DNA of 64,000 bases from Methylococcaceae bacterium (GTDB lineage Bacteria; Pseudomonadota; Gammaproteobacteria; Methylococcales; Methylomonadaceae): assembly GCA_021647585.1 (NCBI GenBank), contig JAKIUK010000013.1, positions 6,798 to 70,797 of the forward strand, read 5' to 3'. Below the pieces are notes generated by a model. It saw only the letters and a program-made list of their open reading frames with translations, was not told the origin of the DNA and did no database searches. Shown piece by piece: positions 1-10,059 of the stretch (position 1 is its first letter; each line of letters begins with the position of its first letter). Position numbers and translations under genes: made by a program.

Positions 1-1501
1 CTCTTAATTTTGGAATTGCCAACTCAATGGCTTCTTTAACTGCGACATGCTGTGCGGTAAAAACGACGGTTGCCTGATCCTGACTAACATCTACTTTAAT
101 AGTAATGGGGCCTAAATGTTTTGGGTTTAACCTAAGTTCTGCTGAAGGTATTTCTTGCTTATGCATCCAGATAACACGTTCGCTGATTTCTTTATTCCAC
201 TCGGGATGCGCGAAGTGTTTTGTCATGGCAGGAATTTCTGATTTATTTTCAGTCATTACTGCCCTATTGAGCATTGCAATATCCGTTGCAAATTTGGGCA
301 ATACTTTATCTGTAATTGACTCTGGATTTTTATCGCTCAGAAAATCTTTGTTTTCATTTTGTTTAGCAACAATGACTGGATTTTCCTGTTCCTGTTTACT
401 CAATGTATTTTGTTGTTGCAACAGAGTATCAGACTCGGCTTTAGCAGTGATACCCAAAGACCTTTCCTCTGCCATATTGATAACTGCTAAATTTTCCTTT
501 TTTTGTTCTGTATTTAACTCTGGTAAAGCAGCTACTACTGCCTCATTTTCTCGCACTTGAGGTTCATTCATTGTTGCAACTATCGCTGCAATCTGATTTG
601 CAACTTGTAGTCTATTTTCTTTACTTGCTGCTAATTGATAATGATCGACATCAAGTTCTGATTGTTCATTTAATTTCTCTGAACCATTTTTAACCAGGGA
701 ATTTATTATAGACTCAACACCTGTTGCTATAATGTCTATTTGGCTTTCCAGATCAACCGGGTTTTTTAAACTATTTTCTGTTAAAACAAAATCTCTTAAT
801 TGCTGTATTTCCGCATCTACTTTTTCCAATCGATCTTCCAGACTAATCGATGTAAGCATATCCTTGATCAACAAGTTTTCATCAATGTCTTCACTTTCTA
901 ATTTAGACCGCTGTTGCAATAAGTTTTCTTTAGCAATTTTACTGTTCTCTGGTGCTTCAGCTACAACCAAGTTCAGCGGGGCTGTATCTAGCGCCAACAT
1001 CTCTGCTTTTGATATTTCTTGTAGCTCTTTGCCTATGCTGTCTAGTTTTTCAAACAATTCAGACGGTTCTGGCACCGCTTCTTTTACAAGCTCAATTTTT
1101 TCAAGCAAGCCATCTAATTTAATGTCTGAATCAACGTCTTCTAGCGTATTAATTACACTTGTCAGCGCTTCCAGTGTATTTTCCAGATCAATGTTCTTTT
1201 CAAACTTATTGACCATAGGCAAACCTTTGCCAATTGAACTATTGAAATCTACTACTGCCTGATTATCAGACATAAAAGCGGCAATTCCATGCAGTTTATC
1301 AGTATTTTTAGGTATATTGAATACCCCTATTTCAGTTAAAGAATCAACTTTAACTGAACTATTGAGTTGTTTTATTTTCTCCATTAAAGTATCAGAAAAC
1401 TCGCGAGATAGACCACTATCAAGCTCTAGAGTCTGCTGTAATTTTTCTAGACCATCAACTGACGATAGTAAAGAGTGTGAACTTGTACTGTCGATATTCA
1501 T
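1..1501 (-). CDS. fliK: Flagellar hook-length control protein FliK (partial, 3' end outside window)
   Basis: Cytoplasmic molecular ruler exported through the flagellar type III apparatus; it sets hook length and switches export specificity. Translating the minus strand from the ATG at 1501 gives about 500 residues without a stop to the window edge. Most of it is a low-complexity, Glu/Asn/Leu-rich, poorly conserved region, as is usual for FliK. The last residues seen carry the conserved C-terminal domain signature (L-R-L-N-P-K-H-L-G-P, then AVKEAIELAIPKLR), so perhaps 50-100 residues are missing beyond base 1. It follows fliJ after a 28-bp gap as the last visible gene of the fliEFGHIJK series. 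Identity rests on the C-terminal motif and gene order. Confidence 0.88.
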   Translation of the reverse strand, partial: MNIDSTSSHSLLSSVDGLEKLQQTLELDSGLSREFSDTLMEKIKQLNSSVKVDSLTEIGVFNIPKNTDKLHGIAAFMSDNQAVVDFNSSIGKGLPMVNKFEKNIDLENTLEALTSVINTLEDVDSDIKLDGLLEKIELVKEAVPEPSELFEKLDSIGKELQEISKAEMLALDTAPLNLVVAEAPENSKIAKENLLQQRSKLESEDIDENLLIKDMLTSISLEDRLEKVDAEIQQLRDFVLTENSLKNPVDLESQIDIIATGVESIINSLVKNGSEKLNEQSELDVDHYQLAASKENRLQVANQIAAIVATMNEPQVRENEAVVAALPELNTEQKKENLAVINMAEERSLGITAKAESDTLLQQQNTLSKQEQENPVIVAKQNENKDFLSDKNPESITDKVLPKFATDIAMLNRAVMTENKSEIPAMTKHFAHPEWNKEISERVIWMHKQEIPSAELRLNPKHLGPITIKVDVSQDQATVVFTAQHVAVKEAIELAIPKLR

Positions 1502-1529
1502 TTAAACTCTCCGAAACCCTTAACAGTGA

Positions 1530-1985
1530 TTAAGCATTTCTTGTGCCATTCCCTCTACCACTCCTTGTTGCCCGTTCATCCTGCTCATTTTGCTCTCTTT
1601 TATTTTCAAGTTTGACCTCTTCCGCTAATGCAGAGTCACGCACTTTCTGCAAACTACTGGTTTTCTGGTGGTGTTTTTCCCAGTTTTTTCTAGCCAAAAC
1701 CACATTGTTTTCCTGCCTTAATATCCCTTGTTTCTGTTCTTCTATCGCTAGATCCAGTTTACTAATAAAAGACCTGAATTCAAGAAGCTGAGCTATGTTA
1801 ACGCCTAATTTACTTATCGATTGGTACTTATGCTTATATTCATGCTGGTATTGTTGCAAATGATCTAACTGCGTTTGTAATTCCTGTTTGTTACTTAATG
1901 CTTTTCCCAATTCTTCTAATGCCTTTTTTTCATTATCAGCATTCAGATCAACAATTACTTGCAATCTTTGTGATTTTTTTTTCAT
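1530..1985 (-). CDS. fliJ: Flagellar export chaperone FliJ
   Basis: Small soluble protein of the flagellar export gate that links the FliI ATPase ring to FlhA, resembling the gamma stalk of F1 ATPase. The 151-residue product is almost entirely charged helical coiled coil (Gln, Lys and Glu rich), the normal size and make-up of FliJ. Its ATG overlaps the fliI stop by one base (TAATG), implying translational coupling. The sequence is poorly conserved in this family, so the call depends on length, coiled-coil character and its place between fliI and fliK. Confidence 0.9.
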   Translation of the reverse strand: MKKKSQRLQVIVDLNADNEKKALEELGKALSNKQELQTQLDHLQQYQHEYKHKYQSISKLGVNIAQLLEFRSFISKLDLAIEEQKQGILRQENNVVLARKNWEKHHQKTSSLQKVRDSALAEEVKLENKREQNEQDERATRSGRGNGTRNA

Positions 1986-3340
1986 TAGTTCACACCTGCA
2001 CTCAGCAAGACCTCAAGCTCACTCAAACTACGACTAATATCAACGGCTTCATCCATTCCTTGCTGCAAAAAATCCTGAATCAGGGTGTTTTTTTCTATCG
2101 CCTCATCAATTCTAGGGTCCGAACCTGGCTGATATGCACCCACACTGATCAGATCCTTATTCTGTTGATAAAGTGAGTACAAGCGCCTTAGTTCCCTGGC
2201 CAGTTCCATATGTCTGCTGTCACTTATATCTGGCATCACCCGACTAATTGATGCTTCAATATCAATGGCTGGAAAATGTCCGGACTCAGCCAGACTCCGG
2301 GATAAAACGATATGACCATCCAGCACGCCTCTGGCAGCATCTGCAATGGGATCATTAGTATCATCTCCTTCTGCCAACACAGTGTAAAATGCTGTGATTG
2401 AACCTCCGCCCTCATCCGCATTTCCCGCTCTTTCTACAAGATGGGGTAGTTTTGCAAACACTGATGGAGGATAACCTTTGGTTGCTGGCGGCTCATCTAT
2501 AGCCAGAGCAATTTCTCTATGAGCCTGTGCATAGCGAGTCAAAGAGTCCATTAATAGCAAAACATCTAATCCCTGGTCTCTGAAATATTCGGCAATACTA
2601 GTTGCCAGCATAGCACCATGTACTCGCATTAGAGGTGAATCATCTGCGGGAGAAGCAACAACAACGGCTCTCTGCATTCCTTCCTCTCCCAGAATTTTCA
2701 ATACAAACTCATTAACTTCCCGTCCCCTTTCGCCTATCAGCCCAACAACAACAATATCCGCGCTGGTATATTTGGTCATCATCCCTAACAGCACACTTTT
2801 CCCCACCCCCGTGCCTGCAAACAACCCCATGCGTTGACCACGGCCTACAGCAAGTATTGAATTAATCGCTCTTACTCCCACATCCAAAGAGTCTCGTATA
2901 GGTTTTCTAGATAACGGGTTGACCTGTTTCCCACCTAGAGAAATAGTTGCATCGGTTTTTAATGGTCCTTTGTCATCCAAAGGGTTCCCTGCACCATCTA
3001 ATACGCGGCCTAGTAAACTAAAGCCCACTTTTGCCAAACTATTTTTCCCTAACGGTATAACTCTGCATCCAGGCTCCAGACCATAGGTATTGCCTGTGGG
3101 CATCAAGAAAACCCGTCCACCGGAAAAACCAACCACTTCCGCACCTATTTTTTTTCCAGATTTTGTCTCAACCCAGCACAATGAACCAATCGATGCCCGA
3201 CAGCCTTCCGCTTCCAATGTCAGCCCAACCATGCGAGACAATTTTCCTTCAACAATAAGTTCAGGTATTTCTGTTAGCCTTTCTGTATAAGGTTTTAATT
3301 TTTTTAGCCAAATTTCGCTACGACTCGCTGCCGGAATCAC
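1985..3340 (-). CDS. fliI: Flagellum-specific ATPase FliI
   Basis: Hexameric ATPase of the flagellar type III export apparatus, related to F1 beta. The 451 residues contain a Walker A loop GTGVGKS (about 176-182), a Walker B segment LDVLLLMDSLTRYAQA and the glutamate-bearing LIGERGREVNEFV segment. Length is typical of the family (about 440-460). The start is a GTG at 3340 overlapping the fliH TAG stop by one base, matching the tight coupling seen through this operon. It should work with FliH (negative regulator) and FliJ, encoded on either side. Confidence 0.97.
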   Translation of the reverse strand: MIPAASRSEIWLKKLKPYTERLTEIPELIVEGKLSRMVGLTLEAEGCRASIGSLCWVETKSGKKIGAEVVGFSGGRVFLMPTGNTYGLEPGCRVIPLGKNSLAKVGFSLLGRVLDGAGNPLDDKGPLKTDATISLGGKQVNPLSRKPIRDSLDVGVRAINSILAVGRGQRMGLFAGTGVGKSVLLGMMTKYTSADIVVVGLIGERGREVNEFVLKILGEEGMQRAVVVASPADDSPLMRVHGAMLATSIAEYFRDQGLDVLLLMDSLTRYAQAHREIALAIDEPPATKGYPPSVFAKLPHLVERAGNADEGGGSITAFYTVLAEGDDTNDPIADAARGVLDGHIVLSRSLAESGHFPAIDIEASISRVMPDISDSRHMELARELRRLYSLYQQNKDLISVGAYQPGSDPRIDEAIEKNTLIQDFLQQGMDEAVDISRSLSELEVLLSAGVN

Positions 3341-4080
3341 TACGCCTTATCCTCTTCTCTTTCACCACCTAATATAGTGGTAACAATTGTTGCCAGTTTA
3401 TTTTCTACGGTTACATCAATGTTAGAGGTTTCAGTTTCTACTTTGCAGCCACCTCGTGTAATTAAAGGCTCTTCAATAATATTCCAGGGAGGGGAAATAT
3501 CATCTAATGCTAAGGATGAGCGAACCAGTTCTGCATCTTCCGGATGCATGCGGAGCGTTAAATTTTGAGATGCTATGGGCAAAGCGTTAACGGCTTCTCT
3601 GATGACAGCAACAATCTGACCTGGGTCTATTTTAATTTCTCTTCGTATTAACTGATTTGCAATGCCTATAGACAAATCCACCAACTCTTTTTCTACCGCT
3701 TGATCAAGTTCTTTAAATGGCTCGCTCAACGACTCTAATAAACTAACAAATTCAGCAGTTTGTTTTCGTAATAAATGCAGATTTTCTTCATATCCTTTTT
3801 TTGATCCTTCTGCCTTGCCTTGTTCAAACCCTTGATCATAACCTTTTGTTTCTCCTTCCTGAAAACCTTTGTCGTGACCTTCTTTTTGCCCTTGCGCAAA
3901 AGCTTCGTCATATGCCTGCTTTTGCATGTTTTCAATTTGTTCCACAGTTAACGTTACATTCGCTGCATCAGGTTTCGGTGATGTTTTGGTTTTTTTTCTA
4001 CCAAATTGTTCCGCTACATCCCACAGACCCAGGGCCTTTAATTCAGCTTCCGAGAAGGGCTGTTCTTTAGACGAGCTCAT
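3340..4080 (-). CDS. fliH: Flagellar assembly protein FliH
   Basis: Regulator of FliI that docks the ATPase at the FliN ring. The product has an N-terminal disordered part, a central run of G-x-x-x-G-type repeats (QGQKEGHDKGFQEGETKGYD and onward, roughly residues 75-110), a hallmark of FliH that forms a tight helix, and a conserved C-terminal domain. Upstream of the ATG at 4080 lie three in-frame GTG codons (4081-4089); I prefer the ATG. Either way the gene overlaps the 3' end of fliG (stop at 4067). Confidence 0.93.
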   Translation of the reverse strand: MSSSKEQPFSEAELKALGLWDVAEQFGRKKTKTSPKPDAANVTLTVEQIENMQKQAYDEAFAQGQKEGHDKGFQEGETKGYDQGFEQGKAEGSKKGYEENLHLLRKQTAEFVSLLESLSEPFKELDQAVEKELVDLSIGIANQLIRREIKIDPGQIVAVIREAVNALPIASQNLTLRMHPEDAELVRSSLALDDISPPWNIIEEPLITRGGCKVETETSNIDVTVENKLATIVTTILGGEREEDKA

Positions 4081-5077
4081 CACCACCACTACTTCCCAGC
4101 ATCATTTCGCCAGACTCTGCCAATTTTTTGGCAATACCCAGAATATCTTTTTGTGCCAGTTCAACCTCACTTAATTTTGTAGGAGGCGCGGCTTCAAGAT
4201 CATCCCTGAGCATTTCTGCAGCACGTTTAGACATGTTGCCAAATATTTTATCTCTCAGCGCTTCACTCACACCTCTCAAAGCCACCAACAACTGGTCAGT
4301 AGATACTTCTCTTAATAAGGTTTGGATGCCACGATCATCAACATTAATCAAATCGGCAAACACAAACATTTTGTCCTGAATTTGCTGCCCTAAATCGGCA
4401 TCGCTTTCACTAATGCCCTCCATCATTTCTTCACTTAAACTGCCTTCCAGGAAGTTGAGAATATCGGCCGCAGCATCAACACCTCCCACATTAGAAGATT
4501 TAACACTCTCACTACCTGTTAACTGTTTTTCCATCATCTCGTCTAGCTCTTTGATAGCTGATGGCTGCACACTTTCCATCATGGCAATTCTCATAATAAT
4601 ATCCGTACGCAAATTTTCTGGTAATAATGCCAATACCTCAGCAGACTGATCTGCATCCAGTAAAGATAAAATAATAGCAATAATTTGCGGATGCTCGACA
4701 CGAATTAAATCGGCAATTGATCGTGTGTCCATCCATTTAAGTTGTTCAATTCCTTTGCTGTTTGCACCCATCAGGATTCTGTCAATGATATTACCTGCTT
4801 TATCAGCTCCTAATGCATTTGTCAGCATATCCCGGATATAAGCATCAGAATCCAGCCCAAGTCCAGTCTCATTTTTAATCTCCATGATAAACTCCTCGAA
4901 CACTATATCTACCATTTCTGAAGATATAGGCCCCAGAGTTGCCATGGCCGACCCTACAATCTGGACTTCTTTTGGCCCCATGTTTTTTAATACACTAGCC
5001 GCTCTGTCTTGCCCAACAGCTAAAAGTAATAGAGCTGATCTTTCTGTTGCACTTAAGTTAATTTCTGCTTCAGACAT
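4067..5077 (-). CDS. fliG: Flagellar motor switch protein FliG
   Basis: C-ring protein that contacts the stator and generates torque. The 336-residue product has the three-domain ARM-repeat structure and the EHPQ motif in the middle domain (VEHPQIIAIILSLL, near residue 128). The C-terminal domain has the alternating charged segment expected for torque generation (MSKRAAEMLRDDLE). Length matches the family (330-340). It overlaps the fliF stop by 8 bp, and FliG binds the FliF C-terminal tail directly, so coupling makes sense. Confidence 0.97.
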   Translation of the reverse strand: MSEAEINLSATERSALLLLAVGQDRAASVLKNMGPKEVQIVGSAMATLGPISSEMVDIVFEEFIMEIKNETGLGLDSDAYIRDMLTNALGADKAGNIIDRILMGANSKGIEQLKWMDTRSIADLIRVEHPQIIAIILSLLDADQSAEVLALLPENLRTDIIMRIAMMESVQPSAIKELDEMMEKQLTGSESVKSSNVGGVDAAADILNFLEGSLSEEMMEGISESDADLGQQIQDKMFVFADLINVDDRGIQTLLREVSTDQLLVALRGVSEALRDKIFGNMSKRAAEMLRDDLEAAPPTKLSEVELAQKDILGIAKKLAESGEMMLGSSGGDELV

Positions 5078-6833
5078 CGGACTTTAACCACCCTTTAAGA
5101 ATTTGTGAAACCAGCGCTGGATCTTCATCAATTATTTTCTGGATATATTCCAGTCGTTTCTCATAACTTTGCGGTGCATCCAGTAATAACAAATCTTCAA
5201 CCCCTGATGAAATCCCATCTTCGGTATCCTCCTCATTAACATCGCCATTTATAGGTACAGCAATAGGAATACCATCTTTGTCAAAACGTACAGTTCCACC
5301 TATCGCATCTGCTTCAGCATGTGCATCAAGCAAAGCTTTTACCTCTTCATCTCTGGCAACCAATCCCCTCATTGTTGGTCGTAATACACCAAATATCAAG
5401 AATAAAACAACTAAAACGGCTGTCAATTGTTTTGCTGCATCAAGAAACCAGCCTTGCTCCCATAATGGAATATCCGGCAAAGCTTCCAATTCATCCGGTA
5501 TTCTAAAAGCCACATTAGTGACAGTCACTTGATCACCTCGACTACTGTCAAACCCTACTGCCTGCATTACCAGTTCCCTTAGCTGATTAATATCCTCTTG
5601 AGCATAAGGCTGTGTCGTTATTTCTCCATCTCCTTGCAGTACTTTTTTGTTATCTACCACTACTGCAACCGATAGACGGCGCAGAAGTCCAGTGGCTATA
5701 CGAGTATGAGTAATTGTTTTATCCAGTTCAAAATTACGTGTTGCACTTTTACTGAGAGATTTTGGTCCACCGGCACCCGCTTGCGACTCCTGGCCCACTG
5801 CAATTTCTGGAGCCACTCCGGCAGGAGGTGGCTGATTAGATAAAGCACCCGGCACACCTTGAATAGCAGATGATGAACTTTGCTCTTCTAAAGTCTGTTC
5901 ACTTCTCAATGCGGGTAGATCAGGATTAAACATTTCCTGAGTTTTTTCTGTTACCGTAAAATCGACATCTGCAGTAATCTGGGTTTGCATGCCTTCTCGA
6001 CCCACCATTGGAATCAGAATATTTTCAATTCGCTGCATTAAATGTTCTTCCAGGTTTTTTTTGTATTCAAACTGCTTTGAGGTTAAATACATATCTTTGG
6101 AGGAAGCATTACTACTCAGCAGCCTTCCTTTTTGATCGACCACCGTCACTTGAGTCGCTTCCATCATTGGCACACTCGATGCCACCAAATGGACTATGGC
6201 CTCAATCTGGCCTTTTTCCAATGCCCGCCCCTGATATAAACTGACAATCACTGAGGCACTGGGTTTTTTTCGTTTTCTTACAAAAACAGACTGTTTCGGT
6301 AAAGCCAAAAGGACACGTGCGGATTTAACATTTTGAATGGTCATAACGGTTCTGGCTATTTCACCTTCCAGAGCCCTTTGAAAACGCATTAGTTCGATAT
6401 TCTTACTGGTGCCAAAACCCGACTCTTTATCCAATATTTCATAGCCTGAACTTTGCGTTCGAGGTAAACCTTGCGCCGCTAATTTAAGCTTTAATTTACG
6501 CACCTGATCAGTGGGAACCATAATTGCGCCCGATTCTGTTTCTACCGAATAATCCACCCCCATTGAATCCAGAGTAGCTAAAATTTCAGTCGCGTCTTCA
6601 CTTTCTAATCCAGAAAAAAGCAGATCGCGTGATTCTGTTTGAGACCATAATACAACCGCAATGCCCACTGCCACACTTAATGCAATCCCCAGCATTAAGC
6701 CTATTTGCCTGGCAATTGATAAATTACTTAACCCCTTTAAAACCGGTGGTGTTTCTGTTTCTTTGCTTAGTTGATTTAACGCATTTGACTCTGAATCCAA
6801 CTCAGCCAAACTACCGTTATCTTGCTCACTCAT
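5070..6833 (-). CDS. fliF: Flagellar MS-ring protein FliF
   Basis: Inner-membrane MS-ring subunit, the foundation of the basal body and housing for the export gate. The 587-residue protein has an N-terminal transmembrane helix (about residues 43-64), the periplasmic ring-building motifs (ARVLLALPKQSVFVRKRKKPSASV), a Pro/Ala/Ser-rich linker around 330-370, a second transmembrane helix near 470-490 and a C-terminal FliG-binding tail ending in LKGWLKSDV. Length is typical. It follows fliE after about 150 bp in which I found no clear promoter. Confidence 0.97.
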   Translation of the reverse strand: MSEQDNGSLAELDSESNALNQLSKETETPPVLKGLSNLSIARQIGLMLGIALSVAVGIAVVLWSQTESRDLLFSGLESEDATEILATLDSMGVDYSVETESGAIMVPTDQVRKLKLKLAAQGLPRTQSSGYEILDKESGFGTSKNIELMRFQRALEGEIARTVMTIQNVKSARVLLALPKQSVFVRKRKKPSASVIVSLYQGRALEKGQIEAIVHLVASSVPMMEATQVTVVDQKGRLLSSNASSKDMYLTSKQFEYKKNLEEHLMQRIENILIPMVGREGMQTQITADVDFTVTEKTQEMFNPDLPALRSEQTLEEQSSSSAIQGVPGALSNQPPPAGVAPEIAVGQESQAGAGGPKSLSKSATRNFELDKTITHTRIATGLLRRLSVAVVVDNKKVLQGDGEITTQPYAQEDINQLRELVMQAVGFDSSRGDQVTVTNVAFRIPDELEALPDIPLWEQGWFLDAAKQLTAVLVVLFLIFGVLRPTMRGLVARDEEVKALLDAHAEADAIGGTVRFDKDGIPIAVPINGDVNEEDTEDGISSGVEDLLLLDAPQSYEKRLEYIQKIIDEDPALVSQILKGWLKSDV

Positions 6834-6984
6834 TCTTTCATCTTCACTTAATTAGGGAATTTGCTTTGAAACATTCAGAAATTATCATTAAAAACTCTCG
6901 ATACTGGTGTTTTTTTCAGCAGAGAAACAATGAATAAAAACAGTTCTATGAATATAATATAGTCGTTACCATAGATTTTTTTTA

Positions 6985-7296
6985 CTACATTGGCATATTC
7001 ATTACATCTTTATAGGCATCAACTAATTTATTTCTAACCTGCAGCATTGCTTGAAAGGAAACACTGGCTTTTTGTGAAGCTATCATAACTTCAGCCAAAC
7101 TCACATCAGGCTCACCCATTTCAAATGATTTGGATAGCTTACCCGATGTTTTCTGTGTTTCATTCACGGCATCAATTGATTCTTTTAACATCGCTGCAAA
7201 ATCTGAATTAGCTTCCGTTTCTGCCGACTTGTTAGATGCTTCAATAGACATTGACCGCATCTGGGCTAAAACCTGGTTTACATTCATTTCGCTCAT
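6985..7296 (-). CDS. fliE: Flagellar hook-basal body complex protein FliE
   Basis: Small export substrate that joins the MS ring and export gate to the proximal rod. The 103-residue product has the conserved C-terminal region (SLAEVMIASQKASVSFQAMLQVRNKLVDAYKDVMNMPM) typical of FliE, with normal length. It is the first structural gene of the fliE-fliK series and lies downstream of fleR. In related polar flagellates this gene is activated by FleR with sigma-54, but I could not find a -24/-12 element with correct spacing between 7297 and 7419. Confidence 0.95.
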   Translation of the reverse strand: MSEMNVNQVLAQMRSMSIEASNKSAETEANSDFAAMLKESIDAVNETQKTSGKLSKSFEMGEPDVSLAEVMIASQKASVSFQAMLQVRNKLVDAYKDVMNMPM

Positions 7297-7419
7297 ATCA
7301 TTCTCTTATTGTTATCGCACATCTTTGCAATTTTTCTAATTCCAACATGTGTACAGCTTATTCCTTTTATAAAAACTTAAGCACTTTTCAAGCCAATTAT
7401 TAAAAACTCAAAACTTTTC

Positions 7420-8811
7420 CTAACAAGGGACAGCAACACCAGACTGTTTCATTCGAGCTATTTTATATCTTAAGGTTCTAGGGCTAATGCCTAGTTTCTC
7501 AGCCGTTATCTTTCGACTTCCCTTTTCATCTTGTAATGTCTGTAAAATAATATTTTCTTCTGCAGAACGAACACTGTCTCCCAAACAGGTATTATTAGCC
7601 ATTGTTTGTGGCGATAAGTTAACAACAGTTTGTGTTTCTTCCGCTACTACAGTTTTGTTTTCTAGCGCTAACAACTGTCCTTCCATTTCCCCCTCAAACA
7701 CCAGGCATTCAGGAAAAATAGTTCCATTCTGTTGTAAAATTAATGCGCGTTGCACCACGTTTTCCAACTCTCTTACATTTCCCGGCCAGTCATAGTTTTG
7801 CATAGCAGCCGCTGCATCTGCCGTAAATACAGGTAAAGTTTTTCCTTCTTGACCATGTTTTATCATTAATTGCGTTGCCAACGGCAAAATATCCCCTACC
7901 CTGTCTTTTAAAGCAGGAACCTTGATAGGAAAAACACTTAAACGATAATATAAATCTTCGCGAAATAAACCCTGCTCTACATGTTCTTTTAAATGACGAT
8001 TTGTAGTCGCCAAAATTCTGACGTTTAGTTCAATTTTATGCTGACTTCCCAAACGTTCGACTTCTTTTTCCTGCAACACCCTGAGTAATTTTGCCTGTAA
8101 AGCAATATCCATTTCAGAAATTTCATCAAGCAATAAAGTCCCGTTCTGCGCCTGTTCAAATTTACCCGGCATAGATTGCACCGCCCCTGTGTAAGCGCCT
8201 TTTTCATAGCCAAAAAGCATGGCTTCCAACATGTTTTCAGGTATAGCGGCACAATTTACTGCGACAAAAGGCCCTTCATGGTGTAACGAGTTTTGATGAA
8301 TATATCGAGCCATAACTTCTTTACCCGTGCCACTCTCACCTTGCAACATAACCGTTACATCTGTTTTGGATACTTTGGCACAAAGAGCATATAACTTCTT
8401 CATTTTCTCATCAACGACCACCCTGCTATTAACCAATGCAGGTTCAGCTATTGCAACAAAACCAGAAACCTTTTCAACTAAAGCTGAAGCTTCAAAAGGT
8501 TTAATCAAATAATCTGCAGCACCTGATTGCATAGCTTCAACTGCTTTAGGAATAGTTCCGTATGCCGTCATCAATACCACCGGAATTTCTGGGTGTTTCT
8601 GCTGCATGTTATTCAACAACTGAAAACCATCCATTATGGGCATTTGAATATCACTCACTACCAGTCGTACTGTATGCTTTGCCAGTATACTAAGCGCTTC
8701 TGTGCCATTCTCTGCGGTAACAACACTATACCCTTCAATTTCCAGGGTATCACTGAGTGCTTCACATAAATCCAGATCATCTTCTACGACTAAAACATCA
8801 TACTGCTTCAT
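7420..8811 (-). CDS. fleR: Sigma-54-dependent flagellar response regulator FleR (FlrC-like)
   Basis: Class III flagellar gene activator. The order of domains is: receiver (VVEDD acidic pocket; phospho-acceptor Asp in LVVSDIQMPIMDG, near residue 52), AAA+ sigma-54 activation domain (GESGTGKEV Walker A, GAYTGA sigma-54 contact loop, LLLDEI Walker B) and a C-terminal Fis-type helix-turn-helix (KLGISPRTLRYKI). A longer reading frame extends to 8934, but I choose the ATG at 8811, which opens directly into the receiver domain; this leaves a 14-bp overlap with fleS. The sigma-54 loop reads GAYTGA rather than GAFTGA, a tolerated variant. Confidence 0.94.
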   Translation of the reverse strand: MKQYDVLVVEDDLDLCEALSDTLEIEGYSVVTAENGTEALSILAKHTVRLVVSDIQMPIMDGFQLLNNMQQKHPEIPVVLMTAYGTIPKAVEAMQSGAADYLIKPFEASALVEKVSGFVAIAEPALVNSRVVVDEKMKKLYALCAKVSKTDVTVMLQGESGTGKEVMARYIHQNSLHHEGPFVAVNCAAIPENMLEAMLFGYEKGAYTGAVQSMPGKFEQAQNGTLLLDEISEMDIALQAKLLRVLQEKEVERLGSQHKIELNVRILATTNRHLKEHVEQGLFREDLYYRLSVFPIKVPALKDRVGDILPLATQLMIKHGQEGKTLPVFTADAAAAMQNYDWPGNVRELENVVQRALILQQNGTIFPECLVFEGEMEGQLLALENKTVVAEETQTVVNLSPQTMANNTCLGDSVRSAEENIILQTLQDEKGSRKITAEKLGISPRTLRYKIARMKQSGVAVPC

Positions 8812-10024
8812 AACTACTCTCCATTTTGTGAAAGCCATCTTCTGACAACGTTGTAATATATTGATTAATGCAAGGTAATAGTATGGTAAATGTAGCCCCG
8901 TTGCCTTTTCCCGATTCACATTGAATTGAGCCACTATGTGCTCTGACTACACTATCCACGACGGCCAAACCTAATCCAGTTCCCTTCAGCTTAGTGGTAT
9001 AAAAAGGTTCAAACAATCGTAGCTTTGTGGCTTCTTCTATCCCAGGCCCATTGTCTTGAATTTGAATTTGCAAACTGCTTTGGTCTTTTTGATCGACCAT
9101 CATGGTTATCAGACCTTTACCCTCTAACACATCAACAGCGTTGTTTAGCAAATTCATTATTGCTCCCAACAACGCATCTTCATTTCCCAGCATGACATCA
9201 GCCTGAACATTATTCGTCATAGTAAAATTCAACTCACTGGCAGCAGCAATATCATCCATATTGTCACCCACACGAGCCAGAAATTGTTGCAAAGAAAAAA
9301 TATCCATAGCCAAACGTCCTTCTTTTGCAAAAATCAACATGTCATTCACCTGCCGTTCCAAAAAATGTAATCGTTCAAGGATTTTGTTTGAAAATTTAAT
9401 CCGGCTGTTATCAGTTACTGCTACTTTATTCATTTGAGAGGCGTATAAAATAGCAGTTGATAGAGGGGTACGTACTTGATGTGCCATACTGGCAACCATT
9501 TCCCCCATTGCCGACAAATGTTTTTGCTGATTGACTGTATCTTGCAATGAACGTAATTCACTCACATCTGATAATAAAATGATTTGCCCAGAATCATTAT
9601 TCAGCTCATTCCGGGTCAAACTGACTCGTTTACCATTTCTTAATTGCCTTTCATGAGGATTATCAAATACAGTAATCAAACTACGCTGAACTACATCAAA
9701 CCAGTTTTGTCCTATGAGAGGCTCAGCTAAATAATTGATAGCAATAGCATTACAATCAACCACCTGATTTTCACCATTTAAAACAATGACAGCTGCCGGT
9801 AATGCCGCCAATATTTGTTGTAACCGATCAGCTAACCTTTCTTTTTCAATCAGTGTTTTAAGACGCTCTGTACGCGCAGCTGTTAGCTCTTGGCTTAATG
9901 AAGCAACTTGTTTTTGCAATTCCTGATAGGAATCGGACAAATTTTTGGAAAGTTCATTAAAAAGCTGAAAGGCGTCTGTAAGCCTTTCTGTTTTTACAGC
10001 CTGTGAATTAACGGGAATATTCAT
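8798..10024 (-). CDS. fleS: Flagellar sensor histidine kinase FleS (FlrB-like)
   Basis: Cytoplasmic kinase that phosphorylates FleR. The 408 residues have no transmembrane helix. In order: N-terminal coiled coil (about 20-70), PAS-like domain (about 70-155), HisKA dimerisation domain with H182 in MASMAHQVRTPLS, and an HATPase domain with N box (AIMNLLNNAVDVL), G1 (DNGPGIE), F box (LFEPFYTTK) and G2 (GTGLGLAV). It precedes and overlaps fleR. A sigma-54 promoter lies just upstream, consistent with activation by FleQ. Confidence 0.94.
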   Translation of the reverse strand: MNIPVNSQAVKTERLTDAFQLFNELSKNLSDSYQELQKQVASLSQELTAARTERLKTLIEKERLADRLQQILAALPAAVIVLNGENQVVDCNAIAINYLAEPLIGQNWFDVVQRSLITVFDNPHERQLRNGKRVSLTRNELNNDSGQIILLSDVSELRSLQDTVNQQKHLSAMGEMVASMAHQVRTPLSTAILYASQMNKVAVTDNSRIKFSNKILERLHFLERQVNDMLIFAKEGRLAMDIFSLQQFLARVGDNMDDIAAASELNFTMTNNVQADVMLGNEDALLGAIMNLLNNAVDVLEGKGLITMMVDQKDQSSLQIQIQDNGPGIEEATKLRLFEPFYTTKLKGTGLGLAVVDSVVRAHSGSIQCESGKGNGATFTILLPCINQYITTLSEDGFHKMESSYEAV

Positions 10025-10059
10025 ACCTAATCATTGATTTTGTTTGTTATCACTAAACA

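Noticed and set aside
105..1505. Plus-strand open frames opposite fliK
   Set aside because: They are low-complexity, Ser/Phe/Leu-rich antisense frames; the minus strand reads as one continuous FliK frame with a conserved C-terminal domain.
7297..7419. Sigma-54 promoter for fliE (TGGAATTAGAAAAATTGC on the minus strand)
   Set aside because: The GG and GC elements are 13 bp apart instead of 10, so it cannot be a functional -24/-12 pair.
8812..8934. Longer N-terminus for FleR
   Set aside because: The extra 41 residues are the fleS coding sequence read in another frame and do not belong to a receiver domain; the ATG at 8811 is adequate.
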